A stretch of DNA of 64,000 nucleotides from Liopterus haemorrhoidalis (lineage: Eukaryota; Arthropoda; Insecta; Coleoptera; Dytiscidae): the NCBI GenBank assembly GCA_963971575.1, contig OZ020626.1:78787-142786 (forward strand). The letters are read 5' to 3'. The position numbers and the translations under genes were made by a program. The first letter of the stretch is position 1; every line of letters starts with the position of its first letter. Shown here in pieces: positions 9,601-19,711 of the stretch. The notes below the pieces were generated by a model. The model was not told the DNA's origin. It searched no databases and saw only the letters and a program-made list of their open reading frames with translations.

Positions 9601-11907
9601 AATTTACTACTTGCACTACAAAGAAACGATTAATTCCCTCCACTTAACTCTCGCCTTATTGTAATTGTTCTGAAATTCCCGCCTTTTGTAGTTTACATTA
9701 GATCTGAAGTTTGTAGTGGGCGGAAATAACCACACTAACCGCGATATTTCCACGGTTGGTTTGGTTATAAAAAAGTAACCAAAATTTTCAGTAACCGCGT
9801 TCCGAAAACTAACTATTTTCCTGAAAAGGTTAATGTCGTACACTTTCGGAACGGGAAACTTCAACCGCGGTTACTTTCGTCGAGTAATGGAACATTGTAA
9901 AAATTTGTACGTAGAAATCAAGTATTGAGAACTGACACGTTCGAATACGCAGTCTGGTGGTTAAATATTGTACTAGGCGCTCTAGCACTGTTTGAACTTA
10001 TTACATATGTTCTAGTGTTGAATTTTTAAGAAATTTTTTCAAAGACTGCGCTTCAATTACAGTGATTTTTTTTTCGTTTCTCGGATCATTTATTAATTAA
10101 ATTTTATTAAATTATATTAAATTTAATTACCTACTATCTTATTCGGCCATAACTCTACCGCAATGTTTATCACGATTTATTTGATCAAAGATGCACTAAA
10201 ATGCAACAAAATTGTGGTATACTAGCGTCGGAGAATCAAAGCAGTTACGTCACACGACGTAACAAACAATTGCATTGTTCCAAACAATACAGTCGTTTCT
10301 TACGTATTGTGACGTAATTGCGTTGATTCGCCGACGCTAGTATTCAATTTCAATTATTTTTTTTATTTTTATTAAATAAAATGGATATAAAGTCTGTTCC
10401 AAACGGTTAAGCGGAACTAGATTTTGCAATCTAGTTACTTTCATCGTTTAAATCGTGCTTTTCGGCCGTTTTGTTTAAGCTTTGTAAATCCTACTTACAA
10501 TAAACATTTTTTGGTTAAGGTTAATATAATTTTAAAATGTCATTATCTTTATATTTTGGTTTTTTGTGTCATTCTTAATACAAATTTCCCATTTATTTAT
10601 TTTTTTGTCATTAAAATAAGTAAAAAAAATAATTTAATTTTGACATATGTCATTCGTTTCCATGGTTTCATTGTTGGAATTTTAAATTTTGACATCCCAA
10701 CGTAAAAAATTAAATAACCCAAGCAAGGTCCCTTCTCGTGACAACCTAAAAGAACGAAATTCCCATTTAGTTCTTTTAGGTTGTCACTAGAAGGGACCTT
10801 GCTTGGGTTATTTTATTTTTCACGTTGGGATGTCAAAATTTAAAATTCCAACAATGAAACCATGGAAACGAATGACATATGTCAAAATTAAATGTTTTTT
10901 TTTAGATATTTTAATGACAAAAAAATAAATAAATGGGAAATTTGTATTAAGAATGACACAAAAAATCAAAATATAAAGAAAATTATATTAACCTTAACCA
11001 AAAAATGTTTATTGTAAGTATGATTTACAAAGCTTAAACAAAACGGCCGAAAGGCACGATTTAAACGATGAAAGTAACTAGATTGCAAAATCTAGTTCCG
11101 CTTAACCGTTTGGAACAGACTGTTACATATAATTTTAAATGAAACTTAACCTTAAATATTCAAACCGCTGACAAAGGAGAAAAAGAGATGTGACAGCGCA
11201 GACGCAAACTTAAGAACGTAAAAATTGGTGCTTTAGTTTGCTTAATAGGAGAATCAGTGTTGCCAATCAAACCGTGGGGTCTGTCGGCTTCTTCAAAGGC
11301 TTGCGCTACTTTGTATAATCCAGTGACTTTAGTTGTTATAATAATAGATATTTTTTAGATACTTTTGACTCCGATAATACCAATAAAGGGATTATACCGT
11401 ACTTTGATAGCAATGTTCATTGGGCAGTATCTCTATGAGTTACGCAATCACTTAGAACTGAAGCGGTACAACGAAAGGATAAAGGTTTATACAAATAAAA
11501 CTGCAGAAATGGAAAAGGAGCGCGCCCAGCGACAAGAACCGGAAATGATTCCTGAAATCCCAGACCACATAGCCGGGGCCATGCACGACCAGATGGACGA
11601 CCAGATGGGCGGTTCCATAGACGACCCGATGGGCTATGCCATGGACGACCAAGTGGGCGGTCCCATAGACGACCAAGTGGGCGGTGCCACGGACGACCAA
11701 GTGGGTGGTGCCATGGACGACCAGGCGGACGGTGCCATGGACGACCAAGCGGACGGTGCCATGGACGACCAAGCGGACGGTGCCATGGACGACCAGGCGG
11801 ACGGTGCCATGGGCGACCAGGCGGGCGGTGCCATGGACGACCAAATGGACGGTGCCATGGATGACCAAATGGACCCTCAAATAGGTCCGATACCAACGAT
11901 TGATTAA
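686..11907 (+). CDS. Secreted pacifastin-like/mucin-like protein with acidic octapeptide repeats (6 exons)
   Basis: Exons at 686-755, 2816-2869, 6637-7443, 8858-8877, 9123-9158 and 11359-11907 join in phase with GT-AG borders to give 511 residues. Exon 1 encodes a signal peptide (MTSLKLTLVFFLQAVFLLS). Exon 3 opens with six cysteines spaced C-x9-C-x2-C-x-C-x8-C-x5-C, ending in WYCVYTGAC. This is close to the pacifastin protease-inhibitor pattern, but the usual Asn after Cys2 is Arg and the last gap is one residue long. About 200 Ser/Thr/Pro/Glu residues follow, typical of O-glycosylated mucins. Exon 6 has a hydrophobic and then a basic/coiled stretch, then about 14 copies of an octapeptide like MDDQADGA. 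AATAAA overlaps the stop region. An extracellular inhibitor or matrix role is inferred. The 20-nt and 36-nt exons are the weakest part of the model. Confidence 0.7.
1472..1877. mobile_element. MITE family A copy 1 (TA-flanked, Tc1/mariner-like)
   Basis: It has inverted termini CAGTCTGTTTCAAACGCTTA and TAACCGTTTGGAACAGACTG, TA on both sides, and 406 bp in total. No transposase frame is present. It lies in intron 1 of the 686-11907 gene. Related copies are at 7820, 10390 (doublet), 25683, 33391, 35881, 38711 (fragment) and 42474. Confidence 0.9.
1878..2815. other. Rest of intron 1, no gene seen
   Basis: AT-rich intronic DNA. A nine-C run lies near 2670. The stretch ends in the acceptor TTTACAG before exon 2 at 2816. 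Positions 756-1471, before the MITE, likewise hold nothing recognisable. Confidence 0.6.
2890..2975. repeat. hAT-like terminus fragment
   Basis: The sequence GGTTCTTAAACTGTGCTCC, then GGACCCCTGGGGGTTCGC, resembles the ends of hAT-type non-autonomous elements. A related block (GGTCCGCGGACCCCTAGGGG) is at 17857-17920. No matching second end was located. Confidence 0.45.
3221..3770. repeat. Foldback element with ~230-bp inverted arms
   Basis: The left arm (about 3221-3449) and right arm (about 3531-3770) are near-complete inverted copies. For example, TTATAACAAATTTAAAGTC at 3412 is answered by its complement near 3545, and GACAACAAAAAAGGGATGG is answered near 3680-3700. A loop of about 80 bp separates the arms. 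It sits in intron 2 of the 686-11907 gene. Confidence 0.85.
4311..4577. repeat. Dispersed repeat C, copy 1
   Basis: This is an inverted match to 25420-25678: GAAGCGCCTCTAGTGAGAT, the CATGGGAATATGTTC region, and TAGCGCCTCTATCGGTAGTG. No coding content. It directly abuts element D at 4580. Confidence 0.8.
4580..5436. mobile_element. TIR element D copy 1 (TA-flanked)
   Basis: Near-perfect inverted termini of about 25 bp (CGTTCAGGATAACTTCATGC and GCATGAAGTTATCCTGAACG) are flanked by TA. Length is about 857 bp, with no transposase frame. A shorter copy (26092-26646) lacks most of the internal minisatellite. It lies in intron 2 of the 686-11907 gene. Confidence 0.88.
5058..5268. repeat. 26-bp A-rich minisatellite inside element D
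   Basis: About eight units of CAACAAAATTTAACAAAGAA plus AA(T/C)AAA alternate between a T and a C variant, so the real period may be a 52-bp dimer. The other copy of the element has only one to two units. Confidence 0.9.
5701..6558 (-). mobile_element. Element B copy 1 with embedded tRNA-like sequence
   Basis: The termini AGGGTTTCGCAGGTAT and ATACCTACAAAACCCT are inverted. The minus strand carries the family signature GACGGTATAAGGGTTTTTTG and a GTCTGTCTGTCTG tract. On the minus strand near 5950-6025 is a tRNA-like block with a box A (TAGCTTAATGGGTTAGAGCA) and a box B (GGTTTCGAGTTCGAG). Other copies: 18198-19234, 28972-29780 and a fragment at 34858-34925. Confidence 0.75.
6637..6741 (+). other. 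Six-cysteine pacifastin-like domain (part of the 686-11907 gene)
   Basis: The exon 3 start encodes TTCMRSAMLLNACRICVC followed by MDNGEGWYC and VYTGAC. In the pacifastin family such a domain is a short serine-protease inhibitor held by three disulfides, with a P1 residue near the last cysteine. The Cys-x-Cys followed by a Gly four residues on fits the family. The Asn-to-Arg change and longer final loop make the assignment tentative. One domain is present, whereas pacifastin proteins usually carry several in tandem. Confidence 0.45.
7631..8337. mobile_element. Inverted-repeat element, GTTTTACAC ends, rich in TTGATCAATTAATTGA
   Basis: Its ends AAGTGGGTTTTACACGATTC and CTGTGTAAAACCAACTT are inverted. 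Subterminal TTGATCAATTAATTGA palindromes are repeated several times. The element is split by the family A MITE at 7820-8224. Confidence 0.7.
7820..8224. mobile_element. MITE family A copy 2
   Basis: Ends AGTCTGTTCCAAAC and CCGTTTGGAACAGACTG; about 405 bp; inserted inside the element at 7631-8337, so it is the youngest layer of this nest. Confidence 0.88.
8661..8745. repeat. Dispersed 85-bp repeat (also at 15418-15505)
   Basis: The block starting CTCCATTGAACAAAACAAAA and ending near GCCACCAGATGTCAGGGCGC is nearly identical in both places. Nature unknown. Confidence 0.75.
9234..9897. mobile_element. TIR element E copy 1 (TA-flanked)
   Basis: Ends CAATGTTCCGTAACTGC and CGAGTAATGGAACATTG share a 9-bp terminal inverted repeat and are flanked by TA; 664 bp. 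An inverted copy is at 32176-32809. The 60-aa and 82-aa open frames in both copies are not recognisable proteins. Confidence 0.8.
9932..10028. repeat. Dispersed repeat F copy 1
   Basis: TTGAGAACTGACACGTTCGA through GTTCTAGTGTTGAATTTTT recurs at 45462-45564, where it directly precedes a THAP-like frame. It is probably the end of a THAP-type transposon. Confidence 0.75.
10390..11122. mobile_element. Head-to-head doublet of MITE family A (long hairpin)
   Basis: Two nearly full family A copies lie in opposite orientation and share a centre near 10755-10775. Both outer ends carry the family terminus (AGTCTGTTCCAAACGGTTAA and its complement). The result is a hairpin with arms of about 360 bp and almost no loop. 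It lies in intron 5 of the 686-11907 gene. Confidence 0.88.
11225..11337. repeat. Dispersed repeat, inverted partner at 28540-28655
   Basis: TTTGCTTAATAGGAGAATCA through TTGTATAATCCAGTGACTTTAG appears in reverse complement near 28540-28655. It ends about 20 bp before the acceptor of the last exon of the 686-11907 gene. Confidence 0.75.
11590..11876 (+). repeat. 24-bp coding minisatellite (acidic octapeptide repeats)
   Basis: About 12-14 copies of a 24-bp unit (core GCCATGGACGACCA) lie inside the last exon of the 686-11907 gene. They encode DDQ(A/M/V)(D/G)GAM-type octapeptides. Copies differ by single substitutions and stay in frame. Long open frames on both strands here are by-products of the 24-bp period. 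Confidence 0.9.
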
Positions 11908-12141
11908 TAAAAAATAAACAGAATAAATAGGTTTAAAAAAAATCTTTCTTATTTAAACATTCCTTTTCCTATGTATTTTCACATTCATAAGGTAACTATC
12001 AGACCTATTCTGTAACTCAGTTACTATGATCATAGTAACTAAATTTGTCACTATAAGCAAGGTCAGTTACTATCATAGAAACTTTGGGGTATTTTGTATT
12101 CCGTAACACAAAAGTTACTACAATATTTAGTAACATGTTAC

Positions 12142-12395
12142 TATAGGGATTTGCAGCTAAGCACCCTACCATCTGGTGAGCGTTTCATGAACTTGTCTCA
12201 TATCCCTTGTCTCATATCTATGGATTTCTTGTTGGCTATTGAACTTATTTTTATTTATGCGCATGTAAATCATGCAGTGAAAAATGTACACGGGAATGTC
12301 ATTACTCCTAAAATGTTAAAATATTTTCGACAGTCCTGTCTATAGGGATTTGCAGCTAAGCACCCTACCATCTGGTGAGCGTTTCATGAACTTGT
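12142..12395. repeat. 55-bp direct duplication inside the THAP element
   Basis: TATAGGGATTTGCAGCTAAG through TTTCATGAACTTGT occurs at 12142-12196 and identically at 12341-12395, flanking about 144 bp. It looks like a recent local duplication. Confidence 0.85.
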
Positions 12396-12474
12396 GTACA
12401 TCATATAACATTTCGTTTTGTGTATTGGTTTTGTATGAAGTTTGTTTTTAAAGTTTTATTATAATCATTGAAAA

Positions 12475-12740
12475 ATGTATAATACATATTGTTGTGTGCC
12501 TATGTGCAATTCATTGAAAAGAAGAAACCCGGAAATATCGTTTCATTTGTTTCCACTAATATCAGACACCGTACGGTTCGAAACAAAATTGGGAAAGCAA
12601 GAGGTTAGGAATCGAAGCGATGTTTAGATAAACAATTTAAAAATTGGAAAAAAAGTGAGCCCTTATATCAAAGTTTGCTCATTACATTTTAATGATAGTG
12701 ACTACAAAAAATATTTTCAATTTTGTATTTATTATCGCAT
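12475..12740 (+). pseudogene. Broken THAP domain (transposase N-terminus)
   Basis: A 50-residue frame starts MYNTYCCVPMCNS and continues to SFHLFPL, the THAP C-x2-4-C and FHxFP signatures. It stops at 12625-12627. The end of the domain (IKVCSLHFNDSDY, the C-x2-H zinc pair) lies about 40 bp on in another frame. The zinc-binding module is therefore complete in content but frameshifted. Confidence 0.7.
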
Positions 12741-14081
12741 ATCTTGAAAATTCCTGTTATTGTGTGTGGGTTTGTAATGCACAAGTCTGTAGGCATAATG
12801 CATAAATCTTTATGAACTCTCTGCTTTTTTCAGTGACTCCACACAATATTATATGCCCAGCATTGTAGATTTCTACCCCTTGGTAAACAACACGGGAATT
12901 ATTATTTCCCCCAATATAGTTAAAATAATCGACAATGGAAAACCGCCATAACTTAAAACCAGATAACAAAATGTAGTATTTTAGATGTTTACAAGTAATG
13001 TCACTTCACAAAATCAGAAAATCCCAAACAATTATTTATTTTTTGTCGTTTTTTGATACACTTTTCGCTATTATTTACTAGTAAATGTCAAGTGGTATCT
13101 GATTTAGAATGGTTTCAAAAAAATCCGCGTGGCGCTACGATCTTAAAATTTTTCCCCTATAAAAGTTCCTATAATCTGTCTCATTTTGTAAATACGAAAC
13201 TAGATCTGGTTACTTTGGTGACTGTTGTGGTGTAAATAGACTTTCATGGAAAATGTGAAATTGTAAATTTGTAACTCTCAAATGGTGGTGTTTATAAGTA
13301 ATAACTTAGTTCTTATGAAGATAAAAATAGCGGACATTTGATTTTAAGTGTAATTTTTAGATATGAAGACAATTAGTAAATAAAATTATATAAATTAAAT
13401 GTATATAAAATATGTATGTATGAGTGTAGGTAAATGTTTATATTGTAGGATATGAAATATATTAAAGATCAAAAAGTCTTTTCCAATTCCTCATTTTTAA
13501 TGAGTATTTTTTTAAATTATTTTAAAAAAATAATTTTTGTTTTTAATAAAATTAACAAGTTCTATTCAGTGACGCAAAAATAGTTTCATGAGGGGGGAGG
13601 GTTATAAAATGAGACGTATGGAAGTAATGACAAAACAAGGAAAATTCATCAAAGTAATAAAAAATCCAGCTTCATGGGAGGTTTAACCCCCAAATCCCAC
13701 CCGCCTGCGCCACTGGTTCTATTGTCGAGAATTTGTCTTGCGTTTTATTGTTATTTCTTCACTCATTTTGTTTTTTTTTTATATAATATATATTATATAA
13801 CAACAAATTAATGTAAGCAATACAATATTTTGGCATTTTTAACCTCAACTGTCATGTGTATACCATCAATGCGCATGCGTGTTGCGCTTCTGTAACTAAC
13901 TTCATTCTTTTCTCAGTAACTGTCACTAAGATATAACTTTCATAGCGACGTCACTACAGTTGAATATTACAGAATACGAATAATATTAAAGTTACTATTA
14001 AAGTCACTATAAAAGTTATCTTGTAGTAACGTTACCTACTACACGGTAACTATTATAGTAACTTTTTACAGAATTGATCTG

Positions 14082-15873
14082 CATACGTCCCGAACTGGCC
14101 GGGACAGTCCCGAATTTCCGCCTTTTGTCCCGAATTTTTTCAAAGGCAATATTTGTCCCGAATTCGTTTTTTGTCCCGAATTTTAGAAAAGTTACTTATT
14201 TTCAATATTTAGTTTTAATATAAGGTACTGGCGGCAAGTACTTCAAGTCGATTTTTATTTTCACAATATTTCATAATATTTCATAATATGATCTAATGTT
14301 GTGTTGGTAAAAATAAACTATGAGAACGAAGCATTGGCGTCCGTTTAGTTTCCATTGTACCCATGCTCAAACGCATTTATTCAGAGGATTTTCAGTCTGA
14401 TGTCTTCTCATTGGACTGACATCAGAAACCGTTGCAATATTAATTCAATAAAGGCTGAACTGCAAGTATAAGTTAATTTTAAAATGGATTGCATTGCGTT
14501 TTACAATTTTATAAAAGAAAAAAATGATTTATTAAAAGCGGCAAGTAAGTCAGAAAATATTACTAGAAAAGACAATGAAACGTATTTCATTCATTTATAA
14601 TATGTAATTTCATTATTATTTTTAAAAAAATGTTAAATAAACTAAATTTTTCTCCTTTTTTTCACCCTAATTTCAAAACTTTTTAGTTTTAAGCAAATGT
14701 AATTTAAAACTGATACTAAGTATGGATAACTAGTGACAAAATGACAATTTTGAATATAGAGGAAACTTTTTAAGATCGCAGCGCCATATGCGGCAAAGCT
14801 GGAACACTCGAAAGTGACATTAAACCGTTAATCGTGTATTTAGATGGTGAAAATGAACACGAGTTGTATTTTTCCTGTTTTTCGAGCTTTTTTTTTTAAT
14901 TCAAAGGAAATCTACGATTTACAAGATATGTAATAATATACTATTCTAAAGAAATTTCAAGGAAATTTTTAGTTTTTCATTATAATAATTATTATTGACT
15001 GTCTGTCAATAAAATAACAACAAAAATATGGTAAATATATTACTAAAATTAATATCTCTGCCTGAAAAAGTAGAAGGGCCTTTTAATATATCAACTAATG
15101 ATTTAGGCAAATTTTGGGTGGGATAAATGCTTTTTTCGGACGTAAAAAATCACTTTCCATAAAATACAACGAGCAAACATGCATGCATGGACTTGTATTT
15201 TTGCCCATTTTTAGTTTTTGGGTCCATAAAAACATACGATCTACTTTCTCTCTGCCTCAAAACGTCGTTTCAATTGATATTTTTTTCGATTTAGGTAAAT
15301 TATGGAATGTTTAAGAAGGATTCTTCCTTATTCACGATTTACATTGGGGCACACAACAAAATTGATTGTTTTTTTCCATGATTCACAAAAATAAAACACA
15401 AACAACAAAAAAACATGTCTCCATTGAACAAAACAAAACAATGTCACTTTCGTATCTTTCGCAAATTGCCACCAGATGTCAGGGCGCTTGGGAAGTTTTC
15501 CCTATCTATTTATTGGACATTCCTTGTAGAAGATAGATAGATGGTTCCTACGCCACTGTTTTGATGATATCAACATATCAAATACGCAAGCGTAGGAGCC
15601 TGCTCCCACCTTTCTCAACTTGAATATATATGACTCGACCAAAACCGAACGCCTTCATTTGTATTAAAGTTAAGTTGCTTGTCAGTTATTTATCTGGAAA
15701 GTGAAATATTAATAAAAAACAAATTAAATTAAATTAATTTTGTGCCAAAAGCATTTCTAAGCCCTCAAACTGGATCATTTTATTCTGGTAAGTCATTGTA
15801 AAGAATTTCCTGTTTATAATATACAGAGTGAACTGTTAGTCACGCACCGTAGGGATAAACGAATTAACTATAG
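14082..15873. other. Intergenic; CCCGAAT cluster and repeat copies, no gene seen
   Basis: Four GTCCCGAA(T) motifs cluster at 14087-14180, probably the relic end of an element. A copy of the 85-bp repeat at 8661 lies at 15418-15505. A short frame MDCIAFYNFIKEKNDLLKAA before a GTAAGT at about 14484-14550 has no partner exon. Otherwise AT-rich, with nothing recognisable. Confidence 0.55.
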
Positions 15874-16350
15874 TAGGGTGACCATTTTCTTAAGAAGGCA
15901 ATAAGGTCCTCATCTCCCAAATCCTAGTAAAGAGCAAAAAAACAGGTCCTCACCTCCCAAATCCAAGTGAAGAGCAAAAAAAAAGGTCCTCATCTCCCAA
16001 AATTAGGGTGACCATTCGACTTTTGCTCTGTATTTATATTTGGGAGGTGAAGACCTTTTTTTGCTCTTTACTTATATTTGGGAGATGAGGACCTTTTTTT
16101 GTTCGCTCTTCACTTATATTTCGGAAGTGACGACCTTTTTTTTGCTCCGTCCCGCATTGCCTTCTCCAAGAAAATGGTCACCCTACCCAAAATCCAAGTG
16201 AAGAGCAAAAAAAAAGGTCTTAACCTCCCAAATCCAAGTGAAGAGCAAAAAAAAGGTCCTCACCTCCCAAATCCAAAATGCGGGACAAAATGTTAAAATG
16301 CGGGACTTTTGCGGGACAGTCCCGCAAAATGCGGGACGAATGTCACCCTA
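15874..16350. mobile_element. TAGGGTGACC-ended element with internal 45-bp repeats in both orientations
   Basis: The ends TAGGGTGACCATT and GAATGTCACCCTA are inverted. The interior is made of CCTCCCAAATCCAAGTGAAG units with A-runs, some direct and some inverted, plus GCGGGAC repeats near the right end. Related to 1-118. Confidence 0.7.
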
Positions 16351-18197
16351 AACTATAGGCTATTCCAAACCTTTAAGCGGAACTAAATGGAATTTAAATT
16401 TTCTTAAGTTGTCTAAAGGTAACTAAAAGGGACAAAATGGCTCTGCTCTGAATAGAAATAAAATATGTATCGTTTATTGTGGAAAGGAATTATTATTGTA
16501 TTTTATAAATTAACATAATTGTTTGTTTTATAAACTTGCATATAAAAATAATTCTGCGGACCGGTAAAAAATCTCGCAGACCGGTGCCGGTCCGTAGACA
16601 GGCGGTTGGGAAACACTAATCTAAACGGAAGGCATCGCAACATTATGTAACATTATGAAAAATTATGAAACGAGCCGACAACAAGTGAAACTACTGGTAT
16701 AAAGGGAAGCCGGAGCATAACGGGCATAAGAATTATCTTTAATAAAATCTTAAGGAGAATTGTAAAAAATTTCGAAATACTATTATTCGTAAAAAACTTA
16801 GGAAAATACAAAAATAAAAGTTATAAAAACGATATAAAAAAAGCTTCCTTGTGCTCATTTTGCCCTGGTGTCGGGGCAGAATAAGCACGGGCGGGGTATA
16901 ATGGGCAATCAGCTAAAATCTGGCGCAGAATAAACACACGTGAGTGCATTCCTATCGTTATCATCCTCTCCAGCGCAAGAACAATGTGCCCACTTGCCAC
17001 ATGCTCTGCACTGGAGCAATCAACGTCTGGATATGTGTGAAAAATATATATAACACAGCAAAAAACACGTTTCACTAATTTACAAAATGTAAACGTCAGC
17101 TCTCAGTCATAAAACCACTCTCGAAAGACACTTGCGAAGTACTGAACGTGATTGGAATGCACCCAAACATGGCTGCATGCTTTAAAAGCCAAAAAGAGTG
17201 GAGCCCGTTATACCCCAGGAGCTTGTTATGCCCCGGCCTCCCCTTTTGCGTAAAACATTTCTAAATTTTTAAACGCCTATTACCCACATTTCGTGCTACA
17301 CCCGGTATATATGCAACGCCCCAAATTCCTGGAATGTTTCCGGGAAATTCCTACATGTTGGTGATTCACGAGAACTGAAAAAATATTCAAGGTTAATGCG
17401 TTGGCACAAAAAAGCGCCTGTGTGTTAGTTATTTGCCCATGACCTTCGCGATTTTGTTTTATTGATTAATGGATGAGTTGAAAAAGTAAAAACAAAACGA
17501 GATCGAATTTTGATAGACTGGAAACAAATAGAGGCGCAGTGGTGTAGCTAGAATTTTTTAAGGGGGGTGTGATTGTTTAACGGTAGAAGTAACATCCAAA
17601 TTTTACCACGGATCAAAAAATAAATTTTTTATGCGTACTGGTTAAATATCTAATTTTTTACTCAGACTGGTAAGACTGTCATTGTATATTTTTACTAAGG
17701 TTATCTATAGAGATATCGACAATCGAAAATGCAGTACTTCTTTAGATAAGGTGATAAAATTTTTAGATAAAATTCAATATTAAATAAATTTTAAATTAAA
17801 TAAATTGTATATTAATATTAAGGAAATGATAGAAGCCAACCAGCAGGGCCGGAACTTCAAACTGTGGTCCGCGGACCCCTAGGGGTCCCCGAAACAATTT
17901 TGACATTAACTTTACATCCCCAACTTTTCGCTTTTATACAAATAAGTCATTTAATAAAAATCCTACATGGTCATGACTTTTTGTATTTGTTATCTAACTA
18001 GTTATTGCCATAACTAAACAATAATTAGTAAAAATATAATTATTTTTATTCAACTGCAAATTATTTACAGAAAACATATTATAATAAGATCTATTTTGAC
18101 CAATATTTGACCAAGAAATGTTTGTACGAGTTGTATTATAATTTGTAACTTTGTTAATTCTTTTTACTACTATTTTTATTAATTCTATGTTTTTTTT
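16351..18197. other. Intergenic repeats, no gene seen
   Basis: A partial element starts TAGGCTATTCCAAACCTTTA at 16365; a matching inverted end is near 28092-28114. Inverted motifs around GCATAACGGGC (16705) and GCCCGTTATACCCC (17197) suggest another decayed element, about 16.7-17.2 kb, whose 84-aa minus frame is not recognisable. A hAT-like fragment is at 17857-17920. Confidence 0.5.
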
Positions 18198-18244
18198 AGG
18201 GTTTTGTAGGTATGACCAAAAAACCCTTATACCGTCATTTTATC

Positions 18245-18278
<34 letters not shown>

Positions 18279-19234
18279 TCGGTAAAAATTGTAGCCAAAC
18301 GGCTAAACCTAGAGAGTTGAAATTTGGCATGCTTGTACAACTTTTTGACCCGCATATAGTAAAAATACTAAAACATCTAAAAACCATATCCCCCTAAAAA
18401 TATAAACAAATATGTGCTCACCGAAAAAAAAAATATTTTTTTAAAATTCTGAGTAGGGTATCAAATGAAAGCCCTTAGTACGTGGATTAACGATCAAAAT
18501 TTTATTTTTTCAACATAAATTATTTTGACGCGATTTTTACCAAAATTGTGCAAAAAATTTTTTGTCCCACACCCTGTAGCCCAGATGGTTTTAACTAAAA
18601 ATCTGAAAAAATTCTAAGTAATGTACATTGGTGTGAACCGGAATAGTACAACAGGAATTTTTGATCAGATTATGTTTTCGGAAAATAATGCATTTTTTGT
18701 GTTTTTAACCAAAATATGTTAAATATTTAATTCGCTATGTAACCCAGTAGATAAGCCGGTGTTCATAGCGATGTGCGTTTAGTCATTGGTTTTCTAATTT
18801 GCTAAACAGGTAACTTGCGAACTAGAGTTCGAATCCTGTCAGTTATAAATTTTTTGTTTTTTTTTTTTGCAGTTGTCTTTATTTAAATTATTTTGTCAAA
18901 ATTCTAGTTATATTTTGGTAAATGTTGCATTTAATTTTTAAAAGCGTAAATTTAATAACCAGTGGGAAGTGTTGAAATTATAATTTAATGCTATGTTTGA
19001 TATATACGAAATCAGAGGGCGGGGCTAATGATTTAAGCAACCAATAGAAGCCATAGGCGCAATTTCCAAAATCTTAATGAACCTTGCTATGTAAAATAAT
19101 ACTGCACATATTTAGAAACTTAAATAATGGTATTAGGCATTCGAATTAAAATTCATAAAAAAATATTTTGACATAAAATTTGTTTTGGCATCCCAAATAA
19201 TCATCATTCAGTTACTAAATACCTGCAAAACCCT
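18198..19234 (+). mobile_element. Element B copy 2 with divergent tRNA-like segment
   Basis: It begins AGGGTTTTGTAGGTATGACC, carries six GTCT units, and ends ACCTGCAAAACCCT. The tRNA-like part near 18738-18842 reads GTAACCCAGTAGATAAGCC to AGAGTTCGAATCCTGTCA, different from copies 1 and 3. A hairpin (GTGTGAAAATTCACAC) follows the right end. Confidence 0.75.
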
Positions 19235-19711
19235 GAAATGTGTGAAAATTCACACTTCACATCAATTTTTTATTCTATATGCTAATAAAAATGTTCCTCT
19301 ATAAATGCACAAGACCATTTATTAAAATAACCAGCGATACATTTTTACCAATATTTATTACAACGTAGTGCCTATGAGATTATTGAGCCAGAAATTAAGT
19401 CTCAAGAACGACGTAAAATGCCTAGGGTTGGGATGGGATCCCCAAAAAAAATGTTGTTCAAGACGGGTCCTCGGACAACATAAGTTTAAGGAACTCTGGT
19501 TTAAGGTAATAAAAATAGAATGTACGCCTATGTGTACATGTCCTTGTAAATAAGTTTGATAAGATTTGTTGATCTTTCTGTACAATTCTATTATGTTCAA
19601 AAATAAAAAATATTTACGTGACTACTCTGTTCTACTATTTTATTTTTGTATTTTGTTCTAAAATTCTGTTTTTTTTTTTCAGAACTAGAACCGAAAGGAT
19701 ATTTTGTGACG

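Larger units (their letters stand above)
12000..14081. mobile_element. THAP-bearing TIR element, copy 1
   Basis: Ends CAGACCTATTCTGTAACTC and TTTTTACAGAATTGATCTG are inverted, with subterminal GTTACTATGATCATAGTAAC palindromes; 2.08 kb. It carries a broken THAP domain (12475-12740). An inverted, shorter copy is at 33091-34492. THAP domains are the DNA-binding module of P-element-type transposases, so a P-like origin is inferred. No catalytic region was found. Confidence 0.72.

Noticed and set aside
10424..10705. Recurring ~90-residue frame starting MQSSYFHRLN, also at 36041 and 42508
   Set aside because: It lies wholly inside MITE family A copies, differs between copies without a selection pattern and has no similarity to a transposase.
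11417..11896. Long minus-strand frames rich in Pro, Trp and His or Val and His
   Set aside because: They are shadows of the 24-bp coding minisatellite on the plus strand, whose period keeps all frames open.
14484..14550. Short frame MDCIAFYNFIKEKNDLLKAA followed by GTAAGT
   Set aside because: No partner exon, signal peptide or family match was found. A chance frame next to a donor-like sequence is likely.
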